Shown here piece by piece: positions 16,403 through 26,682 of a DNA stretch of 64,000 nt (position 1 is its first letter; every line of letters begins with the position of its first letter). Both the position numbers and the translations under genes were made by a program. Where the stretch lies: contig CANDNA010000004.1 in NCBI GenBank assembly GCA_947385955.1, positions 124,001-188,000 of the forward strand. The letters are read 5' to 3'. The notes under the pieces were generated by a model. The model saw only the letters and a program-made list of their open reading frames with translations. It was not told the origin of the DNA and ran no database searches. The DNA comes from an uncultured Clostridia bacterium. GTDB taxonomy: Bacteria; Bacillota; Clostridia; Lachnospirales; Lachnospiraceae.

Positions 16403-18652
16403 TTACCCGGCATAACAAAAAACCCTGACCCGCCCTTTCCAAAGCCACAGCCTGACAGCTCCTGTATCCTTTGTGACACAAACCCGGCTGCCGGCTGCCC
16501 GGAGCCGGGCCAGGGTCGCATCATCCGGATGCCCATAGCTGTTATGTTCCCCGCAGGAAACAAGTGTCAGCGAAGGTCTGCACAAAGCCAACAGCCCTTC
16601 CCCGCAGGAGGCTTTGGAACCGTGATGCCCTGCTTTTAAAACGGTCACATGCCCGGGCAGGCTGAAAAGACTCTCTTCACTCTGCATCCTCCGGACAAAC
16701 GCTTCCTCGGCCGCCCCGTCCAGATCTCCCGTCAAAAGAGCGGAAAATCCCTGCTTTTTCACATACAATACAAGAGAAGCATCATTTCTGTCCGCATAAT
16801 GTTCCCCCTTTTCAGGATGCAGGCAGAGAAAGGAAAACCCTCCGGCCTGTATGCCCTCACCGGCACTCATGACACAGACGCGGATCCCTGCCTGCCGCGC
16901 AAGAGAAACCATATTGTCATATTCCGCATCCGGACCGGCAGGGACAGGCAGTACCAGCGTCCCGACGGAAACTTCTCTGTCACCTTCATCCTGCAGCAAT
17001 TCTTTTACCCCGCTGATGTGATCCGCATCCATATGGGTCAGGAACACATAGTCCAGCCTGCCGATCCCCTGCGACTGTAAACAGGGCAGCAGAGTATATT
17101 CCGCCAGCTTTTGCTCCGAACTGCTCCCACAGTCGATCAGGATATGGCTGCCATCCTCACTGCTGATCAGGATACTGTCTCCCTGTCCCACATCCAGCAT
17201 GGTAATGGTATCCCCCACTCTCACCGGCCCTGTCAGAATCCAGAGAGCGCCGGTCAGAAACAGAAGGGCACAGGGCTTTGTCATATACCGCTTCAACAGA
17301 CAAAAAACTGCCAGCAGGATATAATACAGCAGAATCTGCATCTGTCCCGGTTCTCCGGTCAGCCATGTGTTTCCCGGCAGCCTTTGTGTCACGGTGCATC
17401 CTGTTTCAAATAGAAGAAGTATCATATGAACCGGCCAGAATAACAGCCTGCCCAGGGAAGGGAGCAACAGACCTGCCAGCAAGGAAAGCAGCCCCAGCGC
17501 CATAACCAGCCCCATCAGAGGTATTACCAGGAGATTTAACAGAAAAGAATAAACGGGAAAAGAGAAAAAAGACCGGAGCATCACCGGAAGCGTCATCAAA
17601 GAAACGGAAAAGCCGGCAAGAAAGAGACCTGCCATACGATTCGACCAAAGCCTTGACAATATCGGATACAACAGTTCCAGTCCCAGAATCGCCCCATAGG
17701 ACAACAAAAACCCGCTCTGCTGCAGCAAAAGAGGCCTGCCCGCCGCCAGTAAAAGAGCAGAAACCGACAATGCTGTCAGCCGGTCATAACTGCGTCCCAG
17801 CATATCCGCCAGAAGGCCCAGCAGACACATCACCGCCGCCCGGAAAGCCGACGGACTGTCCCCTGTCATCCATACATAAGAAATCAGCAGACTGCCTGCG
17901 AAAATGCCTGCCACCGGAACAGGCAGGCACTTTCGCAGCATCCGGTACAGCCCCATTCCCAGAAAGGAAATATGCAGACCGGATATGGCAAGAATGTGGG
18001 AAATTCCCGCCTTCTGATACAGGGCCTTTATTTCTGCCGGGAGAGCTGTCTTATTTCCCAGCAGCACTGCCTGCATAACACCGGCATCCTCACCGCATAT
18101 TTCTTCCAGTTTCCCTGTCAGATAACGCCTTAAGCAAAGCAGCATCTGCCTGTACCGGTTTCCGCTCCCGCTTTGTTTCAGCACCACAGCGTCCGTTAAC
18201 AGAAACAGGCTGCCCCTGGCACGATAATAACTCTCTGCATCAAAACCGCCCGGATTGCGCCGTCTGTCAAAACGCCGTGCCATTCCGGATACCGCAATCC
18301 ACTCCCCCGGCTGTGGAGGTTCCTGCCCCTGTGCCAGATCACATAAAATCCCTTTGGCAGACTGTGTGTTGGATTCTTTTATCTTGTTATTTTCTATTTG
18401 ACTGTTTGGTAATGGATTGTTTTGATTGGGATTGGTTCCGCTGCAGAAGACAACGGAACGTAAAGAAAGGCGAATCTGCCCGGATGAACTGTCCTTTTCT
18501 TCGATTTGGGACACCCTGCCATATGCCATGACAGGGCCGCCGCAGACATCCCGGGCCTGCGGCAGATACCTCAGCCAAACCGACAGAAAAAGCAGAGCCA
18601 GCACACCAAAGCAGCATTTACACAATGGATACCGCCTGATTGCGTTTTTCAT
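16403..18652 (-). CDS. comEC: ComEC/Rec2 DNA internalisation protein
   Basis: Membrane channel for single-stranded DNA uptake, 749 residues. The order is complete: N-terminal transmembrane and OB-like (DUF4131) region, the competence membrane domain (HILAISGLHISFLG with the conserved HxxxxSG), and a C-terminal metallo-beta-lactamase-like domain (VFLTHMDADHISG, TGDLDG, LKAGHHGSK). The start overlaps the upstream lipoprotein stop codon by 4 bases (ATGA). No frameshift is visible, so the gene looks functional; whether the strain is transformable is unknown. Confidence 0.93.
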   Translation of the reverse strand: MKNAIRRYPLCKCCFGVLALLFLSVWLRYLPQARDVCGGPVMAYGRVSQIEEKDSSSGQIRLSLRSVVFCSGTNPNQNNPLPNSQIENNKIKESNTQSAKGILCDLAQGQEPPQPGEWIAVSGMARRFDRRRNPGGFDAESYYRARGSLFLLTDAVVLKQSGSGNRYRQMLLCLRRYLTGKLEEICGEDAGVMQAVLLGNKTALPAEIKALYQKAGISHILAISGLHISFLGMGLYRMLRKCLPVPVAGIFAGSLLISYVWMTGDSPSAFRAAVMCLLGLLADMLGRSYDRLTALSVSALLLAAGRPLLLQQSGFLLSYGAILGLELLYPILSRLWSNRMAGLFLAGFSVSLMTLPVMLRSFFSFPVYSFLLNLLVIPLMGLVMALGLLSLLAGLLLPSLGRLLFWPVHMILLLFETGCTVTQRLPGNTWLTGEPGQMQILLYYILLAVFCLLKRYMTKPCALLFLTGALWILTGPVRVGDTITMLDVGQGDSILISSEDGSHILIDCGSSSEQKLAEYTLLPCLQSQGIGRLDYVFLTHMDADHISGVKELLQDEGDREVSVGTLVLPVPAGPDAEYDNMVSLARQAGIRVCVMSAGEGIQAGGFSFLCLHPEKGEHYADRNDASLVLYVKKQGFSALLTGDLDGAAEEAFVRRMQSEESLFSLPGHVTVLKAGHHGSKASCGEGLLALCRPSLTLVSCGEHNSYGHPDDATLARLRAAGSRVCVTKDTGAVRLWLWKGRVRVFCYAG

Positions 18653-19563
18653 TCTATCAACTCCAGATTCCGTTCAAAAATGGTGGAAAACGGTATCCGC
18701 TCCCGAAAAGAGCCTTCCGTATCCCCGTTAATGGAAATCTGCACCTTATTGACATTGGGCAGTTCCACCAGGGAATTGGTAATGGAATAGATCGTCACCT
18801 CAGAAGTTGCGTTGGGAAGAGGTGTCAGAAAGCTCTCGTTCAGATTCACATAACAGATTCCGTCCTTGACCGTAACATTGTTTACTTTTGTTTCCGGATT
18901 GACTGTAGGAAAAAGCTCATCATTATTGGGACCCTTGATCAATTGCTCCATTACCAGCTTTTCCATAGAGATGTTGGTATTGTACACAACAGTCCTGGTG
19001 GCCTGCAGCAGCTTTGTACCGCTTTCATCCGTAAAATAGAGGGTCAGACGGGCTCTTTCATACGTATTGATTTCATCCCCTGCATTGTCAATAAACATGG
19101 CTGCTTCCATAATGCCGATGGGATTGCCGGACCGGTCGGTCAGCGGATCATTTCTCACTTTCATGGAAACATACTCGATACCGTCTACCTGGGTCAGCGT
19201 CCGAACCAGTGCAGCTCTTGTCAGTACCTCCGCCGCCGGATCCAGATTCTGGTATCCCTCATCCACAGTCAGTATCACCTGTTCCCCTTCCCGGACTGTT
19301 TCCAGTATGGTAAACGAACTGCTGATGACCGCCTTGTTGTCTGCATTGTCAGGCGCCTGTGCCATCACCTGCAGGATTTCCCGGATCTGATCATTGGTAT
19401 CCGTTTCCTGCAGGATATAGGATTCACTGTCAATCCCGGTTTCATCTTTATTCAGATAATAAACATCCACACTCTGATTGTCGTCCTCCTCGCCTGTTTT
19501 TCCGCAGCCGGACAGAGCGAGAAGCCCAAAAAGGAAAACCAGAATATATCCTGTTGTCCTCAT
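18649..19563 (-). CDS. GerMN-domain lipoprotein
   Basis: Exported lipoprotein of 304 residues with lipobox LSGC at about residue 20. Two GerMN (sporulation/germination protein M) domains follow: residues ~35-165 and ~180-300, each with the hallmark of a long loop ending in a NLNESFLTPLPN-like strand. It sits between the histidine kinase (14-base gap) and comEC (4-base overlap). GerMN proteins act at the cell envelope, and the link to a WalK-like kinase suggests a wall-related accessory role, which is inference. Confidence 0.85.
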   Translation of the reverse strand: MRTTGYILVFLFGLLALSGCGKTGEEDDNQSVDVYYLNKDETGIDSESYILQETDTNDQIREILQVMAQAPDNADNKAVISSSFTILETVREGEQVILTVDEGYQNLDPAAEVLTRAALVRTLTQVDGIEYVSMKVRNDPLTDRSGNPIGIMEAAMFIDNAGDEINTYERARLTLYFTDESGTKLLQATRTVVYNTNISMEKLVMEQLIKGPNNDELFPTVNPETKVNNVTVKDGICYVNLNESFLTPLPNATSEVTIYSITNSLVELPNVNKVQISINGDTEGSFRERIPFSTIFERNLELIE

Positions 19564-19577
19564 TTCCTGCCGCCTCC

Positions 19578-21065
19578 TTACACCAGATGAATCAGCGGAA
19601 TTTTTACAAAAAAGGTGGTGCCCTGCCCTTCCTCACTCTGCACCCGGATGGAACCCCGGTGCATCAGCACGGCACTTCTGGTAATGGCAAGCCCCAGCCC
19701 TGTTCCGCCGATCTCTTTGGAATGGGACTTGTCCACCCGGTAAAATCTTTCATAAATATGTTCCAGCTCTTCCTCCGGAATCCCCATACCGGAATCCGAT
19801 ATTTCCACCGTAAAAAACTGATGATCCGCATCCAGCGTTACCCGGACCCAGCCCTGGGGTTTGTTGTATTTGACGGCATTTTCCACCAGATTGGACAGGG
19901 CCAGTGTCAGCTTCACTTCATCCACTTCCGCCGTGACCGGCCGGATGCTTTCATAGATCACTTCCACATTCTTTTTTCTGGCAATAGGGCGCAGACGCTT
20001 TAAGATCAGTTCCAACAGGCCATTGATGTCCAGCGAAACAATGTTCAGATCTGCCGCTTTTTTATCCATCTTTACAAGGGAAAGCAGATCATTGATAATT
20101 TTGTTTTCCCGTTCGATTTCATTGGCAATATCCACCATAAATTCCCTGTACAGCTCTGCCGGCGCTTCCTCCTGTGTCATCAGGGAATCTGCCAGTACCT
20201 TCATGGAAGTCAGAGGTGTTTTCAGTTCATGACTCACATTGGCCACAAATTCCTGTCTGGAATCATCCAGCACCTTCATCCTGCCAAGCAGTTGATTGAA
20301 CGCATCCACGATATGCTCTGTCTCCACATAGTCATTGACAGAAATTTCCTCATCCGTAAATCCTGCCTTTACCTCATTGATGGCCTGCGTTACGCGTTCA
20401 AAAGGCGCCACCAGAAATTTGGAAAGGGCCAGTGAAATGGCAACAATAAAAACCAGTGCAATCAGTTCCACAATCATTGCCCTTCTGTTCAGTATTTCCA
20501 ATGTGGCCATAATGGTACTGGTGGAAACACTGGACAAAATCACACCTTCTGCCAGTCCTGTTTTTGTATCGCCCTCTTCTTCCGTCTGCGTGCCGGAAGC
20601 ACTTACCACAGTACTCACAATCGGAGTGGTGATTTCGATATAACCGTTTTTGCTGTCATAATTGGTGGTACTGCTTCCCTTAAAGCATCGGATGACCTCT
20701 TCGGAAATGACAGTCCGGCCCTCACTGATTCCATAGGTGTCTTTGATCACCTTGAAATTCTGATCAATAATCAGCACCCGGCCGTCATACAGATTGGAAA
20801 GCTGGTCTAATTCCGAATTGACCACCTCTGATGAGGTATCCATAAGATAGCCATAAAGAATCAGATGATTGGCCAGAATCTTAAACTGATTCTGTACATC
20901 CGCGATCCTCACTGTTACCGCCCGATCTTCATAGCTCTGCAGAATCGCATAGCGCATCCCCACACTGGGAATCAGCCCTGCCAGTAAAATAATAAAAAAA
21001 AGACGGGCTCTCAGACTTCTCAGAATCTTCATTTTTCCAAGATATTTTTTACATTTTGCAAACAT
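19578..21065 (-). CDS. Sensor histidine kinase (WalK/PhoR-like)
   Basis: Membrane-bound sensor of 495 residues. A transmembrane segment at ~23-41 and another at ~195-215 flank an extracytoplasmic sensing region; HAMP follows, then HisKA with the phospho-acceptor in VSHELKTPLTS and the ATPase domain with NLVENAVKYN, DSGMGIP, RFYRVD and GTGLGLAI boxes. There is no PAS domain between HAMP and HisKA, unlike full WalK. It is encoded 12 bases after its response regulator. Confidence 0.92.
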   Translation of the reverse strand: MFAKCKKYLGKMKILRSLRARLFFIILLAGLIPSVGMRYAILQSYEDRAVTVRIADVQNQFKILANHLILYGYLMDTSSEVVNSELDQLSNLYDGRVLIIDQNFKVIKDTYGISEGRTVISEEVIRCFKGSSTTNYDSKNGYIEITTPIVSTVVSASGTQTEEEGDTKTGLAEGVILSSVSTSTIMATLEILNRRAMIVELIALVFIVAISLALSKFLVAPFERVTQAINEVKAGFTDEEISVNDYVETEHIVDAFNQLLGRMKVLDDSRQEFVANVSHELKTPLTSMKVLADSLMTQEEAPAELYREFMVDIANEIERENKIINDLLSLVKMDKKAADLNIVSLDINGLLELILKRLRPIARKKNVEVIYESIRPVTAEVDEVKLTLALSNLVENAVKYNKPQGWVRVTLDADHQFFTVEISDSGMGIPEEELEHIYERFYRVDKSHSKEIGGTGLGLAITRSAVLMHRGSIRVQSEEGQGTTFFVKIPLIHLV

Positions 21066-21077
21066 CCCAAAGCCCCG

Positions 21078-21770
21078 TTACTGTTTAAAATAATAGCCCA
21101 CACCCCATTTGGTATGAACAAACCTGGGTTCGCTGGGATTTGTCTCAATTTTTTCCCGAAGCCGGCGGATATGCACATCCACCGTGCGGACATCACCCGG
21201 ATAGTCCGCTCCCCATACCAGTTTTAAAAGGCTCTCTCTGCTGTATACTTTATTGGGATGCAGAACAAGCAGTTCCAGCACATCAAACTCTCTGGCTGTC
21301 AGGTTGATCTCCCTGCCTCCTATAGCCACCCGTCTGTTATCCCGCTCAATCCTCATGTCACCGGCTTCCAGAAAACGGTTTTCAGCAGTTTCTCCTTTTT
21401 TCTGTGTGGATGTACGCCGCATAATCGCTTTGATCCTTGCCTTGACTTCCAGAATATTAAAAGGTTTGGTAATATAATCATCCGCGCCATACTCCAGGCC
21501 CAGTATCTTGTCCATGTCCTCACCCTTTGCCGTCAGCATCACGATAGGAACCGTGGAAAATTCCCGTATCTGCTGACATACCTCCAGGCCTGAAAGTCTG
21601 GGCAGCATCAGATCCAGCAAAATAATATCATACGCATCCGCCTTTGCCTTTTCCAGTGCCTCTTCCCCGTCATATGCACAATCCACTTCCATACCATCCT
21701 GCTCCAGACTGAAACGAATGCCTTTCACAATCAGCTTTTCGTCATCCACCACCAAAACCCTGTTTGCCAT
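21078..21770 (-). CDS. OmpR/PhoB-family response regulator (WalR-like)
   Basis: Two-domain DNA-binding regulator of 230 residues. The receiver has the acidic pair D9-D10, phospho-acceptor D53 in LLDLMLP and the lysine of ITKPF. The C-terminal winged helix (residues ~130-228) has LTAREFDVLELLV and DVHIRRLREKIE. It is the partner of the adjacent kinase. The target genes are unknown; its place between comEA and comEC means it could be co-expressed with competence genes. Confidence 0.93.
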   Translation of the reverse strand: MANRVLVVDDEKLIVKGIRFSLEQDGMEVDCAYDGEEALEKAKADAYDIILLDLMLPRLSGLEVCQQIREFSTVPIVMLTAKGEDMDKILGLEYGADDYITKPFNILEVKARIKAIMRRTSTQKKGETAENRFLEAGDMRIERDNRRVAIGGREINLTAREFDVLELLVLHPNKVYSRESLLKLVWGADYPGDVRTVDVHIRRLREKIETNPSEPRFVHTKWGVGYYFKQ

Positions 21771-21775
21771 CTGCT

Positions 21776-22552
21776 CTACTCCTGCCTCACTGTTATCTGA
21801 TCTTTTATTTTATCGTAGCCGTTCTGTTTGATGCCGGCTACCTTCATAATATCCTCTTTTGTCTTAAAATCCCCATGCGTACTGCGGTACGCCACAATCG
21901 CCCGGGCCTTTGCTTCTCCGATTCCGGCCAGGGAACAAAGCTCTGTCACAGACGCCGTATTGATATTTACCAGCCCGGTACTTTGGTTCTCTCTGTCCTG
22001 CCTGTCCGGATATTCCAGCCCGGCTTCCTCCATGCCGCTTAGCCCGGATACGGCCGCCTGCCGCCCTTCTTTTTCCGCTTCTTTTTCTGTGGGAATCCAG
22101 ATCCGCAGGCCATCCACCACCGGCTTTGCCTGATTTACATACTCTCTGCAGGCGTCTTCTGTAAAGCCGCCCGCCCTGTCAATCACCGCAAAAACCCGGT
22201 CATCCGGCTCCATTCGATAAACGCCCGGCTCCTTTACCGCCCCGCAGATATACACATAGCATACCCCCGGCGGATCACCGTTTTCTTCCATGCTTTCCAG
22301 GCTGCTCTTATCTGCGCCCGGGCCGCTGTCCCGGCCTGTCAAATCCGTTCCGGATCTGCCTCCTTCTGTCTCTCCCGGGCTTTCGCCGCCCTCCCCGGCA
22401 GTACCTGTTTCCGAAACCATCTCTTCTGACGGATTTGCAGGAAATACGATCTCATCCAGCATATCCTGCTGTCTTCTGGTACAGCCGCACAAACCCGACA
22501 GAACCCAGAAAAACCCCACAAATACAACCGCTTTTTTTATTTTATTTTCCAT
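21776..22552 (-). CDS. ComEA-family helix-hairpin-helix protein, predicted lipoprotein
   Basis: DNA receptor of the competence system by homology, 258 residues. An SLBB domain (VYICGAVKEPGVYRM) is followed by tandem helix-hairpin-helix motifs (LVNINTASVTELCSLAGIGEAKA). The start at 22552 follows GGGAG by about 9 bases and gives a signal sequence ending LCGC, so the protein may be lipid-anchored; classic ComEA has an N-terminal transmembrane helix instead. A Gly/Glu-rich linker spans residues ~40-90. Confidence 0.88.
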   Translation of the reverse strand: MENKIKKAVVFVGFFWVLSGLCGCTRRQQDMLDEIVFPANPSEEMVSETGTAGEGGESPGETEGGRSGTDLTGRDSGPGADKSSLESMEENGDPPGVCYVYICGAVKEPGVYRMEPDDRVFAVIDRAGGFTEDACREYVNQAKPVVDGLRIWIPTEKEAEKEGRQAAVSGLSGMEEAGLEYPDRQDRENQSTGLVNINTASVTELCSLAGIGEAKARAIVAYRSTHGDFKTKEDIMKVAGIKQNGYDKIKDQITVRQE

Positions 22553-22619
22553 ATAACCAGACTCCCTTCTGCAAACTTCCAACTGTGGGAGCCTTTTTCG
22601 CTGACTGCTTTTATTGTAT

Positions 22620-22645
22620 AAAAAAAGCCCTGCAAATGCAAGGCC
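22620..22645 (-). terminator. Terminator after the DMT transporter gene
   Basis: On the minus strand, a hairpin GCCTTGC / GCAGGGC (one wobble) with a 4-base loop and a T run of seven, 48 bases after the stop codon. It separates this gene from comEA. Confidence 0.65.
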
Positions 22646-22692
22646 CAGTTTCTTAATTCTTTCCGACACAAAATTCCATAATCTATGACAGC

Positions 22693-23124
22693 TCAATCCC
22701 ATTTAAATACAATGACGCCTGCGATGGCCACTGCCATGCCGATTACTTTCCGCATCAAAAGCGGCTCTTTTTCCACGCCGAACAGTCCAAACAGCTCGAT
22801 CAGATAGGCAACGATCAACTGCGCAATGACAATCAGCATAACCGCCCTTGCCGGCCCCAGCATATCCATGCTTTTGATCACTGTATAAGTGATAAAAGCA
22901 CCAATGGCACCGCCCAGCAGCATATATCTGGGCTTTACCTGAAACACGCTCATCAGAGAACTTCTGTCTGTAAACGCCCAGGCTGCCAGGCAGACAAGCA
23001 GCGCAGTAAACTGTACAAATGCACTGGCAATCCAGATGCTGGACGCCTTGGTCACCTGTGTGTTAAACACACCCTGTACACTCATCAATGCACCGGAAAC
23101 CAGTGCTATGATCCATCCTGTCAT
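22693..23124 (-). CDS. DMT-superfamily membrane protein (DUF606/YdcZ type)
   Basis: Small integral membrane protein of 143 residues with five hydrophobic helices. GALMSVQGVFNTQV at the N-terminus and YMLLGGAIGAFITYTV in the middle are typical of the DUF606 (YdcZ) half-size drug/metabolite transporters, which work as dimers. The substrate is unknown. The ATG at 23124 follows AAAGGGGA by 10 bases; a TTG three codons earlier lacks adequate spacing. Confidence 0.8.
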   Translation of the reverse strand: MTGWIIALVSGALMSVQGVFNTQVTKASSIWIASAFVQFTALLVCLAAWAFTDRSSLMSVFQVKPRYMLLGGAIGAFITYTVIKSMDMLGPARAVMLIVIAQLIVAYLIELFGLFGVEKEPLLMRKVIGMAVAIAGVIVFKWD

Positions 23125-23272
23125 ATGAAACAATCCCCTTTTTCCAATCAGATATTCTGTATTTCCGATCCGAAGTGCAAAATCCCTCCGAATCTTTCTA
23201 TATTTATTTCCCGTCAGGAATCATTTCATACATAAAGACGGCTGATCCTGTTTCTTCACATTTCAGCAGGCC

Positions 23273-24550
23273 CTAAGCAAGCTGGCGTTTGATCTGGGTT
23301 TCCAGCTCTGACAAAAGCGTTTCCACCTCTTCTCCTGTCCAGATACGGGAAAAGCAGATTTCAAGCTGCACCCAGAAATTGCTGGTTCCCAGAAGTTTGG
23401 GCATGGAAATGGAGTTTTCATATTCTGCCATAAACTGTGCCACATTCCGGTTCTCATACAGGACACCGTACCGGGAAGCGATCTTGCCCGTATTCTCATA
23501 CAGTTCATCCGCATGATGCTTTGTCAGAAAGACGGCAAAATCATTGGCAATTTCCGCTTTTTCCGAATATCCGTTGATCACTATGCCGTTGGTCACGGAA
23601 AGGCTTCTGCCTTTCAGCTCCGCTGTCAGATCCGGCATTACCGTAATCCCGTATTCATAGGAAAAGGCGCCTTCTTTTCTGGCTTCTTCCAGTCTGGCCA
23701 CTGCGCCGGTGGTTGCCACTGTCATAACAATCTTGCCGTCAATAAAATCCTGCAGCACCGTATCGTAAGTAACTTCTTTTGTATCAATGGAAAAGAACTG
23801 GTTCAGGTTCTGGTACACCTGCAGGCATTCTCTTGTTTTTTCATTGTCAATATCAATCTGCCGTGCATCATCACCGGCTTCCCCGCCTACCACCATATAG
23901 TTTCCGGTAAAATAATAATTATAGAAAATATCGGACACATCCCATTTGAACACTGCTTCCACCTGCTCCGGGGCATCGTATTCGTCCGCAAAAGCCAGGA
24001 TATCGTCTATGGTTTTTGGAACTTCCCATTCCCCGTTTTCCATATAGGTTTTGTTATACAGAAGCGCACTGGTTTCATAATAAAAAGGATAGGCCACATA
24101 CTTTTCATGATAAGTGACCGCATCCAGGGCAGTCCTGGGAAACGTATCTGTATTGCATACCTGCCCCTCGTCTCCCACCGGCGCAGCCAGTCCTGACAGA
24201 TATGCCTTTTCCAGACTGTCATTGCTGATCACATACAGATCCGGCATCTGGGGCACATCCTCTCCCGGATGGACCGAAGCATCATTGACAGCCTCCAGGT
24301 ATTCATGTCCTGTCTGCAAAACAGGAATCACATGATTGCCGCTCTCCTCATAATAAGAAGCGGACACATTGGTCAGATAATCTGTCAGAGAATCATCCGT
24401 ATACCAGAAATACAGCGTATCTCCGGATGCAAACACAGTCTCCTGCCGCCCATCATCCTCTGCCTTCGGAATCACCTTTGCCGCAAGCGCAGCCCCTGCC
24501 AGCAGCACGGCCACACAGAAAAGTGAAACCAGTTTCTTTGTCAAATGCAT
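23273..24550 (-). CDS. Orphan ABC-type solute-binding protein
   Basis: Extracytoplasmic binding protein of 425 residues, resembling the extracellular sugar-binding (SBP_bac_1/8) family: LYFWYTDDSLTDYLTNVSASYYEESG in the first lobe, and NGIVINGYSEKAEIANDFAVFLT, which is a typical late segment. It begins with a membrane-spanning signal (LFCVAVLLAGAALAA) without a lipobox cysteine, so it could be secreted or N-terminally anchored. No permease or ATPase gene is next to it; it follows argD by 24 bases at the end of the arginine run. Either it uses a distant transporter or it has another role. Confidence 0.75.
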   Translation of the reverse strand: MHLTKKLVSLFCVAVLLAGAALAAKVIPKAEDDGRQETVFASGDTLYFWYTDDSLTDYLTNVSASYYEESGNHVIPVLQTGHEYLEAVNDASVHPGEDVPQMPDLYVISNDSLEKAYLSGLAAPVGDEGQVCNTDTFPRTALDAVTYHEKYVAYPFYYETSALLYNKTYMENGEWEVPKTIDDILAFADEYDAPEQVEAVFKWDVSDIFYNYYFTGNYMVVGGEAGDDARQIDIDNEKTRECLQVYQNLNQFFSIDTKEVTYDTVLQDFIDGKIVMTVATTGAVARLEEARKEGAFSYEYGITVMPDLTAELKGRSLSVTNGIVINGYSEKAEIANDFAVFLTKHHADELYENTGKIASRYGVLYENRNVAQFMAEYENSISMPKLLGTSNFWVQLEICFSRIWTGEEVETLLSELETQIKRQLA

Positions 24551-24574
24551 TCTTTTCTCCTCTAAGGTCTTTCC

Positions 24575-25771
24575 CTACCTGACGCCTTCTTTCAGACATG
24601 TTTCCAGAATTTCCATCATTTCATCCACATGTTCCCGCTCAATCACAAGCGGCGGAAGCAGCCGGATCACAGACGGCCCGGCATTGATCAGGATCAGACC
24701 GGCTTTCAGCGCTCTGTCAATCACTGTACCCACTGCATCCCGGCATTCCAGCCCCTGCATCAGGCCGCAGCCTCTCCGCTCTTTAATAAAATCACATCGT
24801 TTCACCAGATCATCCAGTTTTTCTTCCAGACAGGCGCTGATTTCCCGTACATGTTCCAGAATATGATTTTCCTCAAACAAATCAATCATCCTGGATACGG
24901 CGGCGGCAGCAAAAGGATTGCCGCCATAGGTGGTTCCATGATCTCCTGCCGAAAGAGAATGAGCGCCCACTGCCTCCGTCACCAGAAATGCACCCACCGG
25001 CACACCGCCTCCCAGCGCCTTGGCTGTCGTCATAATATCCGGTCTGATCCCGAACCGCTGCCATGCATAATACGCACCGGTCCGTCCCATCCCGCACTGT
25101 ATCTCGTCCAGAATCAGCAGCAGATCCCGTTCATCACAGAGCCGGCGCAGATCCCGGAGAAAAGCCTCCTGTGCCGGATGGATGCCGCCCTCCCCCTGTA
25201 TGGTTTCCACCAGTATGGCGCAGGTTTTGTCACTGAGCTGTGCCATAACGCTGTCCATGTCATTGAGCTCGGCAAACCGGATATGCCCGATCATCGGGGC
25301 AAACGCCTCCCGGTATTTGGGCGTTCCCGTAACGGAAAGCGCCCCCATCGTCCGTCCGTGGAAAGAATGCTGCATGGCAATGATCTCATGATCTGTCCTG
25401 CCATCCTTTAAGTAGGCATACTTTCTGGCCGTCTTAATGGCCCCTTCCACAGCTTCCGCTCCGCTGTTGGTAAAAAATACCCGGTCCATACCGGAAATCC
25501 GTCTGATTTTTTTTGCTGCTTCCACAGCAGGGAGATTGTAATAATAATTGGAGGTATGCAGCAGTTTGTCAATCTGTGCTTTCAACGCATCGTCAAAATC
25601 CCCGTAATGATATCCCAGGGCAAAAACACCGATGCCTGATGCAAAATCCAGATACCTCTTTCCTTCGATATCATAGAGATAAACCCCCTCACCCCTGTCC
25701 AGTACGATCTGATACCGGTTATACGTATGCAGCAGTGACTTTTCCGCTTCTGCGATAACTTCCTGCATCAT
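24575..25771 (-). CDS. argD: Acetylornithine aminotransferase
   Basis: PLP-dependent class III aminotransferase of 398 residues that makes N-acetylornithine from the semialdehyde in arginine synthesis. The lysine anchor is in [15 protein letters not shown], the PLP-binding aspartate in [14 protein letters not shown], and [15 protein letters not shown] is the phosphate cup. It overlaps argB by 4 bases and is the fourth arginine gene in the order argC, argJ, argB, argD. Members may also use succinyl-diaminopimelate. Confidence 0.93.
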   Translation of the reverse strand: MMQEVIAEAEKSLLHTYNRYQIVLDRGEGVYLYDIEGKRYLDFASGIGVFALGYHYGDFDDALKAQIDKLLHTSNYYYNLPAVEAAKKIRRISGMDRVFFTNSGAEAVEGAIKTARKYAYLKDGRTDHEIIAMQHSFHGRTMGALSVTGTPKYREAFAPMIGHIRFAELNDMDSVMAQLSDKTCAILVETIQGEGGIHPAQEAFLRDLRRLCDERDLLLILDEIQCGMGRTGAYYAWQRFGIRPDIMTTAKALGGGVPVGAFLVTEAVGAHSLSAGDHGTTYGGNPFAAAAVSRMIDLFEENHILEHVREISACLEEKLDDLVKRCDFIKERRGCGLMQGLECRDAVGTVIDRALKAGLILINAGPSVIRLLPPLVIEREHVDEMMEILETCLKEGVR

Positions 25772-26661
25772 AATGTTTCTCCCTCCTCATCCAGAATAAT
25801 CGCTGTTCCCACACCATGATTGGTAAAGATCTCCAACAGCAGGCAGTGGGCAATCCGGCCGTCCAGTATATGTACCCGGTTTACCCCGTTTCGTATGGCA
25901 GAAATACAGTTGTTCAGCTTGGGCAGCATACCGCCGCCGATAAAACCCTCCTGCAGAAGCGCCTCTGCAGAAGACACTGTCAGCCTGGACAGAAAAGAAC
26001 TTTTGTCATTCACATCCCTGTAGATCCCCTCGATATCCGTCAGAAATGCCAGTTTCTCCGCATGCACCGCTTTGGCAATGGCACAGGCCGCATCATCCGC
26101 ATTGATATTGTAGGTCTTAAACGCCCCGTCCAGCCCGATGGGCGCCACAATGGGCAGAAAATCCTTTTCCAGAAGATCAAACAGTATCTTGGGATTGACC
26201 TGTGTCACCTCCCCTACAAAGCCGATGTCCTGACCGTCCGCATATTTCTTTTCCACCGACAGAAGGCCGCCGTCCTTGCCGCTGACACCCACTGCCTTCA
26301 CCCCCAGCGCCTGTACCATTGTAACCAGATTTTTATTCACTCTGGACAGCACCATCTCGGCAATTTCCATTGTTTCCTCATCCGTAACCCGCAGGCCGTT
26401 GACAAACTTTGCTTCCTTTCCCACCTTGCCTGTCCACCGGCTGATTTCTTTCCCGCCGCCATGTACAATAATCGGTTTGAACCCCACCAGTTTCAGCAAT
26501 GTCACATCCTTAATCACATTCTGCTGAAGCCGGGCATTGCTCATGGCGCTCCCGCCATATTTCACCACAATGATTTTCCGGTTAAATTTCTGAATATACG
26601 GCAGCGCCTCAATCAACACTTCCGCTTTCTGCAGAATCTGCTTCATTTCCGTATCACGCAT
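25768..26661 (-). CDS. argB: Acetylglutamate kinase
   Basis: Phosphorylates N-acetylglutamate. The 297-residue length is standard. Motifs: [11 protein letters not shown] near the N-terminus, [14 protein letters not shown] for substrate binding and [16 protein letters not shown] for the nucleotide site. The start at 26661 (MRDTEMKQ) has a GGGGAAAAG site 7 bases away; a TTG seven codons upstream immediately follows the argJ stop. The N-terminal helix before KIIVVK is the type associated with arginine feedback control in hexameric enzymes, but this is only suggestive. Confidence 0.93.
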   Translation of the reverse strand: MRDTEMKQILQKAEVLIEALPYIQKFNRKIIVVKYGGSAMSNARLQQNVIKDVTLLKLVGFKPIIVHGGGKEISRWTGKVGKEAKFVNGLRVTDEETMEIAEMVLSRVNKNLVTMVQALGVKAVGVSGKDGGLLSVEKKYADGQDIGFVGEVTQVNPKILFDLLEKDFLPIVAPIGLDGAFKTYNINADDAACAIAKAVHAEKLAFLTDIEGIYRDVNDKSSFLSRLTVSSAEALLQEGFIGGGMLPKLNNCISAIRNGVNRVHILDGRIAHCLLLEIFTNHGVGTAIILDEEGETL

Positions 26662-26682
26662 TTCTTTTCCCCGCTTCCCCAA

